Assembly (NCBI RefSeq): GCF_018785315.1
Contig: NZ_WQPN01000048.1
Location: 1 to 41,499, forward strand
Length of the DNA stretch: 41,499 nt
From: Clostridium sp. MCC353
GTDB taxonomy: Bacteria; Bacillota; Clostridia; Lachnospirales; Lachnospiraceae
Direction of reading: 5' to 3'
The position numbers and the translations under genes are program-made. This document shows positions 24,845 to 33,573 of the stretch, piece after piece. Position 1 is the first letter of the stretch. Every line of letters begins with the position of its first letter. A model generated the notes under the pieces. It was not told the DNA's origin. It worked only from the letters and a program-made list of their open reading frames with translations, and ran no database searches.

Positions 24845-26629
24845 ATGAATAATAAAAAGAGGTTTAAAAGCATTAAAAAAAGGCTGCTCCTGATCACCAC
24901 ATTTTTCACCTTGGCAGTGGCTTTATTGACTTCCACCTACTGTTATTTTTCTTATCAGACCATACTCTATGACAGTTTGAAGCAGTCCACGGAATACAGC
25001 CTCAAGCTTCTGGCGGAGACCATTCAGTATGACATAAACAACGCTGTGGCTTTAACTGATTTCTGCACCTCCAACAGCACCATAACTTCCTACTTAAAGG
25101 CGTCCAACCGGCAGCAGGATAACACCGTCTCCCTGGCCAACCACGCCTGGAAAAGGCTTCAGGAAGAATATTTGAGCAACAGCAGTTCCCTCTATCTCAA
25201 CCGCATCATCGTTTCCGATCTAACTAACAATTATATTCAGATCTCTCCGTCTGTCATCTACCAAAATTTACCATGTGCCGAACTCATAAAAGAACAGCCG
25301 TTTTTTGACACTCTGTATGATGCCGAAACCCATGTTTGGACAGGTTTTATTCAAGATCCCATCACCCCGTTTTCTCCCAACAACCTGGTGCTTCCCATTG
25401 TGCGCCCGATCTATTCGGTTTACGGCAAAGAGGTATCCGGCTGGTGCTATCTGGCAATAACGCCGGGAATCTTCACAAACCGGCTGAAAAGTTATAACCT
25501 CCCTTCCGACAGCAGTCTTTATATCACATTAGGGGAGAAAACCTATATCTGGGAAGACCAGTCGTTAACGGACGCCGGCAGTTTGGTCCCATCTGCGTTT
25601 ACACCAGGTCAAAATGAGGCGGGGCGGTTTCACAAACTCGTTTCCTATGAACCTCCTGGCAGCGGCTGGTACATTAGCCAGACTATTTCCCATACCGCAC
25701 TGTACAAACAGACGTTAATCTACATGTCTTCTCTGCTGTTAATAATCAGCATAGTAATCTCTCTGGGACTGGCATTTACTTTTTACATTCACCGTACCAT
25801 CAACATTCCCCTGCGCAGGCTGCAGAAGAAACTGCGGTCTGTGTCATCAGGCGATTTTTCGCCCGATCCGAACATCGAATGGGAAAATGAACTGGGGGAA
25901 ATAGGAAAGGGCGTCAATTCCATGGGAGAAGACATCTCTCATTTGATCCAGTCCAGAATGGAAGATCAGGAGAAAAAATATGAGATGGAATATGAAATCT
26001 TACAGAATCAGGTAAACCCGCACTTCTTATACAATACGTTAAATTCCATCATATGGATGGCAGCCGCACAGGGTTCTAATGGAATTGTTGAAATGGCGTC
26101 TTCCCTGTCCCTTCTGCTCAAGTCCATTTCCAAAAAGAAGGCGAACCTCCATACGTTACGGGAAGAACTGGATCTGCTTCAGCATTATTTCTTAATCCAA
26201 AAGTACCGCTACGGCGGAGGCCTTTCATTGGAGACCGCAGTGGAACAGGAAGATCTTTACGACTGCATGGTTTTAAAATTCCTGCTCCAGATCGTAGTGG
26301 AAAATGCCATTTTCCACGGAATTGAACCAAAAGGCTCTCCCGGCATGATCAGAATATGGGTCCGTCATCTAAACGATGGCAATGATATTGTGATCTCGGT
26401 CACGGACAACGGCATCGGCATGACCGAATCCCAAATCGCGGATGCCCTTAACAATGAACCGGATTCTTCCGACTTGTTCCGCAAAATAGGAATCAATAAC
26501 ATCCAAAAGCGGATTCAGTACGCCTATGGCTCCGGCTACGGCGTCACCATCGAAAGCTGCCCCGGAAGCAGCACCACAGTCACAATAACCCTTCCCTGCC
26601 AAAGAAAGGAGCGTGAAGAACTTGTATAA
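24845..26629 (+). CDS. YesM-type sensor histidine kinase
   Basis: A 594-residue membrane kinase. TM1 is at about 13-33, then an extracellular sensor domain (about 35-288), TM2 at about 291-315 and a HAMP linker (about 316-370). The phospho-acceptor is H393 in QNQVNPHFLYNTLN, followed by a HATPase domain with N-box (VVENAIFHG) and G-box (DNGIGM). This is the LytS/YesM family, which usually senses sugars or a binding-protein complex. AAGGGG lies 8 bases before the start. It is cotranscribed with the AraC-type response regulator, overlapping by 8 nt if the latter starts at 26622. It is divergent from importer 2, its likely target. Confidence 0.94.
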   Translation: MNNKKRFKSIKKRLLLITTFFTLAVALLTSTYCYFSYQTILYDSLKQSTEYSLKLLAETIQYDINNAVALTDFCTSNSTITSYLKASNRQQDNTVSLANHAWKRLQEEYLSNSSSLYLNRIIVSDLTNNYIQISPSVIYQNLPCAELIKEQPFFDTLYDAETHVWTGFIQDPITPFSPNNLVLPIVRPIYSVYGKEVSGWCYLAITPGIFTNRLKSYNLPSDSSLYITLGEKTYIWEDQSLTDAGSLVPSAFTPGQNEAGRFHKLVSYEPPGSGWYISQTISHTALYKQTLIYMSSLLLIISIVISLGLAFTFYIHRTINIPLRRLQKKLRSVSSGDFSPDPNIEWENELGEIGKGVNSMGEDISHLIQSRMEDQEKKYEMEYEILQNQVNPHFLYNTLNSIIWMAAAQGSNGIVEMASSLSLLLKSISKKKANLHTLREELDLLQHYFLIQKYRYGGGLSLETAVEQEDLYDCMVLKFLLQIVVENAIFHGIEPKGSPGMIRIWVRHLNDGNDIVISVTDNGIGMTESQIADALNNEPDSSDLFRKIGINNIQKRIQYAYGSGYGVTIESCPGSSTTVTITLPCQRKEREELV

Positions 26630-28262
26630 AGCCCTGATTGTTGATGATGAACCATTGGTTCAGATCGGCCTTCAATCCATGATCACATGGTCTGATTTTC
26701 AGATATCTGTATGCGGAACCGCGTCCAATGGCAGACAGGCCCTGGAAATGATCCGTTCCCTTCACCCCGATATTGTGATAACCGATATCAAAATGCCGAT
26801 TATGAACGGGTTGGAGCTCATGGAGGCCAGCAAATCCCTTCCGGAGCCCACCCCTGAGTTCATTATCTTAACCTGCTATGAAGACTTTCCTTATATCAAA
26901 AAGGCGTTGGAATTCCAGGCAGTGGATTATATCATCAAACTGGGCCTGAAACCCAGCGAATTATGCCAGGCGGTGGAACGGGCATTGAAGAAAATTCAGG
27001 CCGAAAAAAAACAGGCGCCCTCCGCCCATACTGATGATTCCATATTTTTACAGAACTATAAGGATAAATTCATATTAAAACTGCTTCATAACCTGTTCGA
27101 CAGCGGGGAGCAGTTCACCCTTCAGGCCAGGGAGCTGAATCTCTCTTTCCATGCCGATAAGTATGCCGCCGCCTACTGCCTGATCTCCGGCTGCAGCCCG
27201 CTTTCCCTGGGAAATGAGCAATATATGACCTTGTTTCAGAACACATTTTCCATGCTCTCCAACCTGCTTGGCAAATATAGTTCCTTTCATATGGTTTCCC
27301 TGGATATGAAGCATTTTTGTATATTATTCGAATTTTATGAAAATTCCCAATATTATAGCCAGCAGGCATTTTCAGAAATGCTCAGTGATGCGTTTGAAAT
27401 GATTCATAATTATTTTAATGTCACCATTTTCTGTGCGGTGGGCGGATATAAAGATGATATCCATCTGATTTCCGATTCCCATCAGGAAGCCCGCCAGCTT
27501 CTCCCAGTGTGTACAGAAGCTAAACCTGTCCTGTTTTACCAGAATCAGATGCAGCAGGAGCTGCCGCCATTTAAGAATACATTTAACATCACAATCTTAA
27601 AAGAAGATATCCGTAAAGCCTTTGAAGAGTATGATATGTGGGCCTTCCAGCATATTACCGGTTCCATCAGCACGCTTTTCCGCTCCCGTCCGGGCGGATT
27701 TGCCCAGGCCATGGACGTCACCTCAAACATCCTTCATTTGTGCCTTACCATGATCCCTGAAAGCGAAAAATATCTTGCCGAGAGATTTTCGCAATACCGG
27801 GATTCCTACCGGTCTCTATACAATCAAAAGAATACGGAACAGGTGATGGACTGGCTGGATCTTTTCAGCCAATCCGTGATCGATTTCTACCAAAGCCGGT
27901 ATAAGGAACTGAAAAATACGCTGATCCAAAACATCATGCAGTATGTGGAAAATCATATAAATGAAAAACTGCTTTTAAATGATGTGGCCGCTATTTTCTC
28001 CATCAGCCCCAACTATCTTGGCCATCTGTTTAAAAAGACCACCTCCATGGGGTTCAATGAATATGTGACGCAGGCAAAGGTTTCAAAAGCCAAATATCTG
28101 ATGTTTCATACGGATATGAAAATCTATGAAATAGCCGCACAGCTGGGTTTTGAAAATTCCTTTTATTTCAGCAGAGTATTTAAAAAAATTGAAGGGTGTT
28201 CGCCGCGGCAGTATCTGCAAAATCAGGAACCGGATAATCAAATAAAGCCTCCAAAGGTATAA
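26622..28262 (+). CDS. YesN-type response regulator with AraC output domain
   Basis: A 546-residue regulator. The receiver domain (1-120) has acidic pocket residues DDE near the N-terminus and phospho-acceptor D55 (ITDIKMP). A ~300-residue linker follows, then a C-terminal AraC pair of helix-turn-helices (about 440-535: EKLLLNDVAAIFSISPNYLG and IYEIAAQLGFENSFYFSRVF). Start choice: the family usually begins MYKALIVDDE, which here is a TTG at 26622, 10 bases after GGAG. A GTG at 26613 is only one base from that site and less likely. It probably activates importer 2 and the lyase gene; direct repeats at 24672-24699 are a candidate site. Confidence 0.92.
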   Translation: MYKALIVDDEPLVQIGLQSMITWSDFQISVCGTASNGRQALEMIRSLHPDIVITDIKMPIMNGLELMEASKSLPEPTPEFIILTCYEDFPYIKKALEFQAVDYIIKLGLKPSELCQAVERALKKIQAEKKQAPSAHTDDSIFLQNYKDKFILKLLHNLFDSGEQFTLQARELNLSFHADKYAAAYCLISGCSPLSLGNEQYMTLFQNTFSMLSNLLGKYSSFHMVSLDMKHFCILFEFYENSQYYSQQAFSEMLSDAFEMIHNYFNVTIFCAVGGYKDDIHLISDSHQEARQLLPVCTEAKPVLFYQNQMQQELPPFKNTFNITILKEDIRKAFEEYDMWAFQHITGSISTLFRSRPGGFAQAMDVTSNILHLCLTMIPESEKYLAERFSQYRDSYRSLYNQKNTEQVMDWLDLFSQSVIDFYQSRYKELKNTLIQNIMQYVENHINEKLLLNDVAAIFSISPNYLGHLFKKTTSMGFNEYVTQAKVSKAKYLMFHTDMKIYEIAAQLGFENSFYFSRVFKKIEGCSPRQYLQNQEPDNQIKPPKV

Positions 28263-28287
28263 TGGGAGGAGCAGTATTTTAACCGAG

Positions 28288-28320
28288 GGCCAGGCCGCTC
28301 ACAGTAAACGGCCTGGTCTT
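28288..28320 (+). terminator. Terminator of the two-component operon
   Basis: CCAGGCCG (28290-28297) pairs with CGGCCTGG (28309-28316) around an 11-nt loop, followed by TCTTT. The T-run is short, so it is a modest terminator, located just before the stop codon of the convergent lyase gene. Confidence 0.6.
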
Positions 28321-28325
28321 TAACC

Positions 28326-30020
28326 TTAAATGACCTGGCCTTTGGCAATTAAAAACCCAATTTCTCTATCCCCTCCATCCGGTTTCATCACAAAATCGAT
28401 CAAATACGCCGTTTCAACCGGCTTCATATCCATTTTACAAATGCTCAGCCTGGGTTTAAACTTTCTTTGCGTAATAATTACATCCGCGTCTTGTTCTATG
28501 CAGGAGATCACCCAATCGTCTATCCTCACACCCTGTCCAGTTTTCACCGGAGGAATCCGGGTAATAAACCGCTCTCTGATCTCTCCGTCCACACCGATTA
28601 TCCGGTCGTTTAACCGGATTGTTTTCTCCTCCAGAACAAAAGACCTGATCAGCGTTTCACAGATCCCGTTCCCATAAGCTCCGGCCATATCAAGGCGCAG
28701 GGAACGGCTTCCGGCTTCCAGCAGTTCCGATCGGTGCGCTCTTCCTCTCTCCTGGAAAGCCCCGGCCAGAATGGGGACACTGTGCCCGGCCGAAGAAGCG
28801 CACAAATTTTCATAACGCTGTTCACCAAAATAGGACCCGTCATATTCCGGCCACCCCAGATCATCCAGGATGAATTTCCCTCCGCAGTATATGATAAAGC
28901 TGCCTATGTCATTGTGATTATGGGGCTCGTTGTTTCTCCCTCCCTTAGCCGCAAAGGCATAGTCTTCCGTCTTTTTTATATACCACTGGGCTTGGGGGAA
29001 TATGCAGGTATTTTCGACATTTTCCGTTTTTTTAAGCCGTGGGTCATACCAATAAAGATCCCGGATAAAATCAGCATACCTGTGTCTGATGTCATCGTCA
29101 AATGCGGCTCCGTAAGCTTCGTCCGGAACCTGCACTTCTTCGTATTCTTTTGCCAGAAAATGCGCAAGCCCTATGTGGAAACTGTAATTGTGGGGCGCAT
29201 CCGCAAAGGGGATCACCACATTTTTCTCCAAATATACCTTTTGACGGAACAGCGCGGTCTGTTTTACCTTATTCCATTTAAACAGATCCGTCCTGCCTGA
29301 TGTGTACTCCCTGAGCATTTCGGCAAAATAGCAGAAGTAGCCAAACCCATACCCCCAGTACAGGGCTCCTTCAAGACAGCACCCATCATCCTGATAGCTG
29401 CCGATGAAATCTTCCATGGACCTCATCAATTTATCTTCTATTCGTGTGAATTCATCACGGCTTCCCCAGTACATCACAGCCATGCCTATGCATCCGGCGC
29501 ATACGGCCGACCAGTTGTCCTTATAAAATGATATATCCCGGTTTGTATAGGGAATAATCAGACGCCGCCAGACTTCATTTTTGACACGTTCTTTCACCAT
29601 TGGGGAAAGCCGGTCAGACAATAAATAACAGGTTTCGCTGAGCGCCATGCCGGTTTCAGATGCAAATAAATCGATGGTGGTACTGCTTTCCGGCAGGTTT
29701 TTCTCATCTTTGATATGGGCCGGAAATGCCCAGGTGAATTCGCCGCAGATCGCCCACAGAATGTCTTCCAGACCATGGATCCAGCAGGTTTCATGGGAAT
29801 ACAAAGCCATGGCCGTGTATACATTCAATCTCCGCCTGTGTTCAATATAGCAGGCTTCATATTCCACCCTGCTGCCAGTTTCAAAATAAATTTTATATTT
29901 GCTGAACGGCAGTTCTTTTATTTCCTGGTTCCCATAGAGTTGCGCCGCCTTAATGACCGACTTCATTATTGTTTCATTGCGGGGATTTTTAGGGATGGAT
30001 GATGAGAAATTATTATACAT
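28326..30020 (-). CDS. Heparinase II/III-like polysaccharide lyase, cytoplasmic
   Basis: A 564-residue protein. The N-terminal part is an alpha/alpha toroid (about 1-330). The C-terminal beta-sandwich begins with the family's NNEPHNHNDIGSF motif, with H367, H369 and D371. Heparinase II/III-type lyases cleave uronic-acid-containing polysaccharides by beta-elimination. No signal peptide is present, so it acts on imported oligosaccharides. AAAGGAG precedes the start. It lies convergent to the two-component system and close to importer 2, forming a small utilisation cluster. The substrate (glycosaminoglycan, alginate-like or oligogalacturonide) cannot be fixed from sequence. Its promoter has TATAAT at 30062-30067 but no clear -35, like importer 2. 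Confidence 0.85.
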   Translation of the reverse strand: MYNNFSSSIPKNPRNETIMKSVIKAAQLYGNQEIKELPFSKYKIYFETGSRVEYEACYIEHRRRLNVYTAMALYSHETCWIHGLEDILWAICGEFTWAFPAHIKDEKNLPESSTTIDLFASETGMALSETCYLLSDRLSPMVKERVKNEVWRRLIIPYTNRDISFYKDNWSAVCAGCIGMAVMYWGSRDEFTRIEDKLMRSMEDFIGSYQDDGCCLEGALYWGYGFGYFCYFAEMLREYTSGRTDLFKWNKVKQTALFRQKVYLEKNVVIPFADAPHNYSFHIGLAHFLAKEYEEVQVPDEAYGAAFDDDIRHRYADFIRDLYWYDPRLKKTENVENTCIFPQAQWYIKKTEDYAFAAKGGRNNEPHNHNDIGSFIIYCGGKFILDDLGWPEYDGSYFGEQRYENLCASSAGHSVPILAGAFQERGRAHRSELLEAGSRSLRLDMAGAYGNGICETLIRSFVLEEKTIRLNDRIIGVDGEIRERFITRIPPVKTGQGVRIDDWVISCIEQDADVIITQRKFKPRLSICKMDMKPVETAYLIDFVMKPDGGDREIGFLIAKGQVI

Positions 30021-30144
30021 TGGATAAACTCCTTTCCGCTTTTTATTGTCTGTATAAGACCATTATAAAGCGGTTACGGCTGGTCTGACATGGACGATTC
30101 CCCGGAAAATCTATACAATTCCGCTTAGATGCATGTACTTATTC

Positions 30145-30175
30145 AGGCCAAGTTCTGCTTTTGCAGAACTGCCTG
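30145..30175. other. Strong isolated hairpin
   Basis: AGTTCTGC and GCAGAACT pair perfectly around TTTT (30151-30170), extended by CAGGC/GCCTG with a small bulge. No T-run follows on either strand. It lies between the DUF1934 terminator and the lyase promoter region. The surrounding 30021-30193 has no gene. Confidence 0.5.
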
Positions 30176-30193
30176 CCAAATTACTCCGCTGAC

Positions 30194-30231
30194 AAAAAAA
30201 GAAGCCCTGTTTCCAGGCGCTTCCTTTTTTA
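30194..30231 (-). terminator. Terminator of the ddl-murI-DUF1934 operon
   Basis: On the minus strand GGAAGC...GCTTC with an inner CTG/CAG stem is followed by TTTTTTT (A-run at 30194-30200). The upstream flank overlaps the DUF1934 stop codon. Confidence 0.8.
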
Positions 30232-30672
30232 AGACAAACAGATTTCCGCTTTGTCTCTTGACTGCACATCCACCACAATATTGCATTCCGACACATGTTC
30301 ATAATTGATATCAAGGGAGTAGTCCACGCGGACCTTTAATTTATCTTCACTTTCATCAATGGAAATGTGATTGGTGTTGATTCCAACCATCATATCCCCG
30401 TACGGGGTGGCATAACAGGCTATGTTTTTCTTATCTTCTTCAAAAACCATATGGACATTGGCAATGCCTTTTTTCATGATGTCCAGGCAGCCGGGATGGA
30501 TCTTTATGGTGTTCTTCACCGTGCCGTCAAATCCCTCCATCACTTCATCATATACAATGTAATGTTTTCCATTCTTCAGGAAATAATCGCCGGTTGTGAT
30601 CATTTCCACATCGCTGTTATCCCCGTCAGCGATCTGTATTCCGCTGATGCTGATTAACACATCTTTCGTCAT
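30229..30672 (-). CDS. DUF1934 family protein (calycin-like beta barrel)
   Basis: A 147-residue soluble protein that matches the DUF1934/YwiB family in length and pattern: VLISISGIQ near the N-terminus, then YFLKNGKHYIVYDEVM, and alternating beta strands to the end (VRVDYSLDINYEHVSECNIVVDV). The family is predicted to form a small beta barrel; its role is not known. GAGGAG lies before the start and overlaps the end of murI (TGA-T-ATG, one base between stop and start). It is the last gene of an operon with two cell-wall precursor enzymes, which suggests a link to peptidoglycan or envelope upkeep. That link is inference only. Confidence 0.85.
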   Translation of the reverse strand: MTKDVLISISGIQIADGDNSDVEMITTGDYFLKNGKHYIVYDEVMEGFDGTVKNTIKIHPGCLDIMKKGIANVHMVFEEDKKNIACYATPYGDMMVGINTNHISIDESEDKLKVRVDYSLDINYEHVSECNIVVDVQSRDKAEICLS

Positions 30673-30673
30673 A

Positions 30674-31489
30674 TCAATACTCCTCTATATTAATCTTCTT
30701 TGTCTCTTTCACCTGGTCCGGCAGGATTGCCGTGGCGAATCTGGTAAATTTATCCGCAAGGTCACTGACAAAAAAACGGTATTGGTCATCTGAACCGGCC
30801 GCCTGGGTACGAATTAATCCCTCGTCCGCCAGAAGCTGCTTCAGTTCCAGGGCAGTTTCATAGGCCGGGTTCACCAAGGTCACGCTTTCCCCCATCAGCC
30901 TGCCGATGGTGGATCTTAGAAGCGGATAATGAGTACAGCCTAAAACCAAGGTATCGATATACTTCCCTTTTAATTCGCTCAGATAGCGGGACGCGATCTC
31001 ATCGGTAACGGAGTCGTGCAAAAGCCCCTCTTCCACCAACGGCACCAGCAGGGGACAGGATTTTTCCGTCACTTCTATATCGTCTTTCATCTGCTTCATC
31101 GTCTGTTCATAAATGCCGCTGCTGACCGTTCCTTCTGTCCCGATCACCCCTATCTTTCCATTCTTCGTTGCATTTACCGCAGTTTTGGCCCCGGCATTGA
31201 TCACGCCAATGATGGGTATATCCAAATCCCGGCTCACTTCCTCCAGGGCATAAGAACTGGCTGTATTGCAGGCGATTACAATGGCCTTCACTCCCTGGGT
31301 GTTTAAAAACCGGATTATCTGGCGTGAATACCTGATAACCGTATCCTTTGACTTGCTTCCATAAGGAAGGCGGGCGGTGTCTCCAAAATAAACAATCCGT
31401 TCATTGGGCATCTGCCGGACGATCTCTCTCACCACGGTAAGCCCGCCAACGCCGGAGTCAAATACCCCGACCGGTGCATTTCTGTCCAT
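30674..31489 (-). CDS. murI: Glutamate racemase
   Basis: A 271-residue enzyme converting L-Glu to D-Glu for peptidoglycan. The two catalytic cysteines are visible: C74 in VIACNTASS and C185 in VLGCTHYPL. The N-terminal PVGVFDSGVGGLTV motif and the YFGDTARLPYG segment are diagnostic. The start at 31489 (MDRNAPVGV) has GGGAGAG eight bases upstream; a longer frame from 31534 overlaps the ddl end and lacks an RBS. It is 22 nt after ddl and 1 nt before DUF1934 in one operon. Confidence 0.96.
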   Translation of the reverse strand: MDRNAPVGVFDSGVGGLTVVREIVRQMPNERIVYFGDTARLPYGSKSKDTVIRYSRQIIRFLNTQGVKAIVIACNTASSYALEEVSRDLDIPIIGVINAGAKTAVNATKNGKIGVIGTEGTVSSGIYEQTMKQMKDDIEVTEKSCPLLVPLVEEGLLHDSVTDEIASRYLSELKGKYIDTLVLGCTHYPLLRSTIGRLMGESVTLVNPAYETALELKQLLADEGLIRTQAAGSDDQYRFFVSDLADKFTRFATAILPDQVKETKKINIEEY

Positions 31490-31511
31490 ATCACACACTC
31501 TCCCTGGCATT

Positions 31512-32573
31512 TTACTGTTTTCTCTCAAAGGCATGGTCTATCAGCTCTTTAATCAGCTGTTTTTTGGAAATGCCTCTGGCCTCCCACAGCATGGGATACA
31601 TGCTGATAGCCGTAAATCCCGGCATGGTATTGATCTCGTTGAAAACCACTTCCCCGTCTTCTTTAACGAAGAAATCAACCCGTGACAGGCCGTATCCGTC
31701 CACCGCCTGAAAGATCTTCTTCGCGATCTCGGGAATCCGTTCTGCCGCGCCGCCGGGAAGTTTTGGGTCTGTCACCGTTCTGGATTCCGCATTGTTGTAT
31801 TTGGCGTCAAAATCATAGAACTCCGCAGCCGCCAGGATCTCACCGACGCCGGATGCCTTTACAGGGGCGGCGCCTCCTCCGAACACGGCGCATTCCACTT
31901 CATGTCCTTGGATCATCTCCTCTACCAATATCTTACGGTCATGTTTTGCCGCTTCTAAAAGTCCCGCTGCCAGTTCCTCTCTGTCCGACGCTTTGCTCAC
32001 TCCTTTGGAAGAGCCTGCGTTGGACGGTTTTACAAATACCGGATAGCAGAACTTTGCCTCCACTTTATTCAATACCGCATCCATATCGTTCAACTGATGC
32101 TTCATCACAGGCACATAATCCGCCTGCTTCACGCCAAGATCGTCCACAATGATCTTGGTATACAACTTATCCATAGATACCGCTGACGCCAGTACGCCGC
32201 AGCCCACATAGGGAATCTGAGCCAGTTCCAACAGCCCCTGGATAGTTCCGTCTTCGCCGTATAATCCGTGAAGGACAGGAAATACCACATCCACATGGAT
32301 CTTCTCCACCTCTTCCCCTTCGGTAAGGATCACGCACTGTTCCGTGGCGTCCGGGGAAATGACCGCGCCGATCCTGCTGTTTCTCCATTCACCGGTACGG
32401 ATATCTTCCAGGCTCCCGGCCTTTAACCAGTTTCCGTCTTCTGTAATTCCAATCAGCAGCTTTTCATACGCTGTTTCATCTATCTGTTCAATGATATTGG
32501 CCGCCGACATACAGGACACACTGTGCTCTGATGACTGTCCGCCAAAAATTACCGCTATCATACGCTTTTCCAT
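31512..32573 (-). CDS. ddl: D-alanine--D-alanine ligase
   Basis: A 353-residue ATP-grasp enzyme that makes the D-Ala-D-Ala dipeptide of peptidoglycan. Seen are the N-terminal VIFGGQSSEHSVS (catalytic Glu), FVKPSNAGSSKGVSK (ATP and substrate contacts), VEEMIQGHEVECAV, the omega-loop DFDAKYNNAES with its Tyr, and the metal-binding VVFNEINTMPGF. The omega-loop is of the D-Ala type, not the VanA or VanC type. The start at 32573 is preceded by AAAGGTG at a somewhat long distance. It is first in the operon ddl-murI-DUF1934, with a good promoter facing away from spoIIR. Confidence 0.95.
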   Translation of the reverse strand: MEKRMIAVIFGGQSSEHSVSCMSAANIIEQIDETAYEKLLIGITEDGNWLKAGSLEDIRTGEWRNSRIGAVISPDATEQCVILTEGEEVEKIHVDVVFPVLHGLYGEDGTIQGLLELAQIPYVGCGVLASAVSMDKLYTKIIVDDLGVKQADYVPVMKHQLNDMDAVLNKVEAKFCYPVFVKPSNAGSSKGVSKASDREELAAGLLEAAKHDRKILVEEMIQGHEVECAVFGGGAAPVKASGVGEILAAAEFYDFDAKYNNAESRTVTDPKLPGGAAERIPEIAKKIFQAVDGYGLSRVDFFVKEDGEVVFNEINTMPGFTAISMYPMLWEARGISKKQLIKELIDHAFERKQ

Positions 32574-32694
32574 CTTATCTATACACCTTTCTGCCCTTTT
32601 TACGGACACAATTACCTTGGTCTCCGCCGCCTGCTGCTCTGTGCAGACAACCGCCCTCCGGCGCCGCGGAAATTATTTTGCTTTTCAGGTTTAC

Positions 32695-32723
32695 ATTATA
32701 ACACAGGCGTCAATAATTACCAA
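32695..32723 (-). promoter_or_regulatory. Promoter of the ddl operon
   Basis: On the minus strand, TTGGTA (32718-32723), a 17-bp spacer and TATAAT (32695-32700) with a TG one base upstream (extended -10). The leader to the ddl start is about 115 nt. A TTGACG closer to the -10 is too near to be its -35. Confidence 0.7.
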
Positions 32724-32753
32724 TAGGATCAGAAAAAAAGGAGGATTAAAATC

Positions 32754-33374
32754 ATGAAATACAAAAAGATGCTGATTGCCGCAGTCAGCCTGGGCCTGAT
32801 GGTATTTTTACTGGCCATGAACGGCTACAGACAGCACGGAGAGCACCTGGCCTCCAGAATTGCACCGGAAATCATACGCTTTCATGTGAGAGCAAACAGT
32901 GACAGCAAAAAGGACCAGGAATTGAAATTACAGGTCCGGGATTATCTGCTTAATACTATTTATGACGATTTAGGGAGTTCTGCCAGTAAAGAAGAGATAA
33001 AAGATTACATTTTACGAAAAAAAACGGATTTAGAGCGGCTTTCTGATACATTTATTGAAGCTCAGGGCTTTGAATATAAAACTTCCATAGAGATTTCAAA
33101 CCAATATTTTCCCGAAAAAACATATGGGGACATGACATTTCCCAACGGAGAGTACGAGGCTGTGACCGTAGCCATTGGAAGCGGAACAGGCCATAACTGG
33201 TGGTGCGTGCTGTACCCGCCTCTCTGCTTTACGGACGCCGTATACGCTGAGGTTCCCGATACTTCCAAAAATACTTTGAAAAACCTGCTGGCGCCGGAGG
33301 ATTATTCGGAGCTGGTGAGAGGGGATGTGGAGGTGCGGTTTAAGGTGCTGGAATGGCTGGGAATTGAATTGTAG
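32754..33374 (+). CDS. spoIIR: Stage II sporulation protein R
   Basis: A 206-residue secreted signalling protein. An N-terminal signal/anchor helix spans about residues 5-23. The SpoIIR domain follows, with IIRFHVRANSDSKKDQELKLQVRDYLL and the late GHNWWCVLYPPLCF motif. It is made in the forespore and triggers SpoIIGA-dependent activation of sigma-E in the mother cell. AGGAGG precedes the start by 9 bases. It is divergent from ddl. I could not find a convincing sigma-F promoter by eye in the short gap. Its presence says the organism belongs to a spore-forming lineage. Confidence 0.95.
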   Translation: MKYKKMLIAAVSLGLMVFLLAMNGYRQHGEHLASRIAPEIIRFHVRANSDSKKDQELKLQVRDYLLNTIYDDLGSSASKEEIKDYILRKKTDLERLSDTFIEAQGFEYKTSIEISNQYFPEKTYGDMTFPNGEYEAVTVAIGSGTGHNWWCVLYPPLCFTDAVYAEVPDTSKNTLKNLLAPEDYSELVRGDVEVRFKVLEWLGIEL

Positions 33375-33402
33375 CAGCCAGAAGAGTGAATTTCTGAAAG
33401 AT

Positions 33403-33456
33403 ACGCTGGAAAGCGGGGAGGGGCTATAACCGATGGCTCTCCGCTTTCCGGCTTGT
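33403..33456 (+). terminator. Terminator of spoIIR
   Basis: GGAAAGCGG (33403-33411) pairs with CCGCTTTCC (33436-33444), with further G/C pairing inside the loop, followed by GGCTTGTTTT. The T-tract is moderate. It starts about 29 nt after the stop codon. Confidence 0.65.
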
Positions 33457-33483
33457 TTTGGATCAATTTTTACATTAAGCCTC

Positions 33484-33558
33484 AAGGCATTTTTAAAAAA
33501 GCCTTCACGCTTTACTTTAAACCCCTAAGGCATTTTCGAAAATCCCTTCACGCTTTAC
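33484..33558. repeat. Two direct copies of a 32-bp element
   Basis: Copies at 33484-33515 and 33527-33558 agree at 28 of 32 positions. Each begins AAGGCATTTT and ends CCTTCACGCTTTAC around a self-complementary A/T core. The same element occurs as an inverted pair at 41438-41499. They fill the gap between the spoIIR terminator and the end of the convergent protease gene. Confidence 0.7.
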
Positions 33559-33573
33559 ATAAAAAACCCTCTC

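Noticed and set aside
31512-32573. VanA/VanC-type ligase conferring altered peptidoglycan
   Set aside because: The omega-loop keeps the DFDAKYNNAES form of housekeeping D-Ala-D-Ala ligases, and no vanH, vanX or vanT gene is near.
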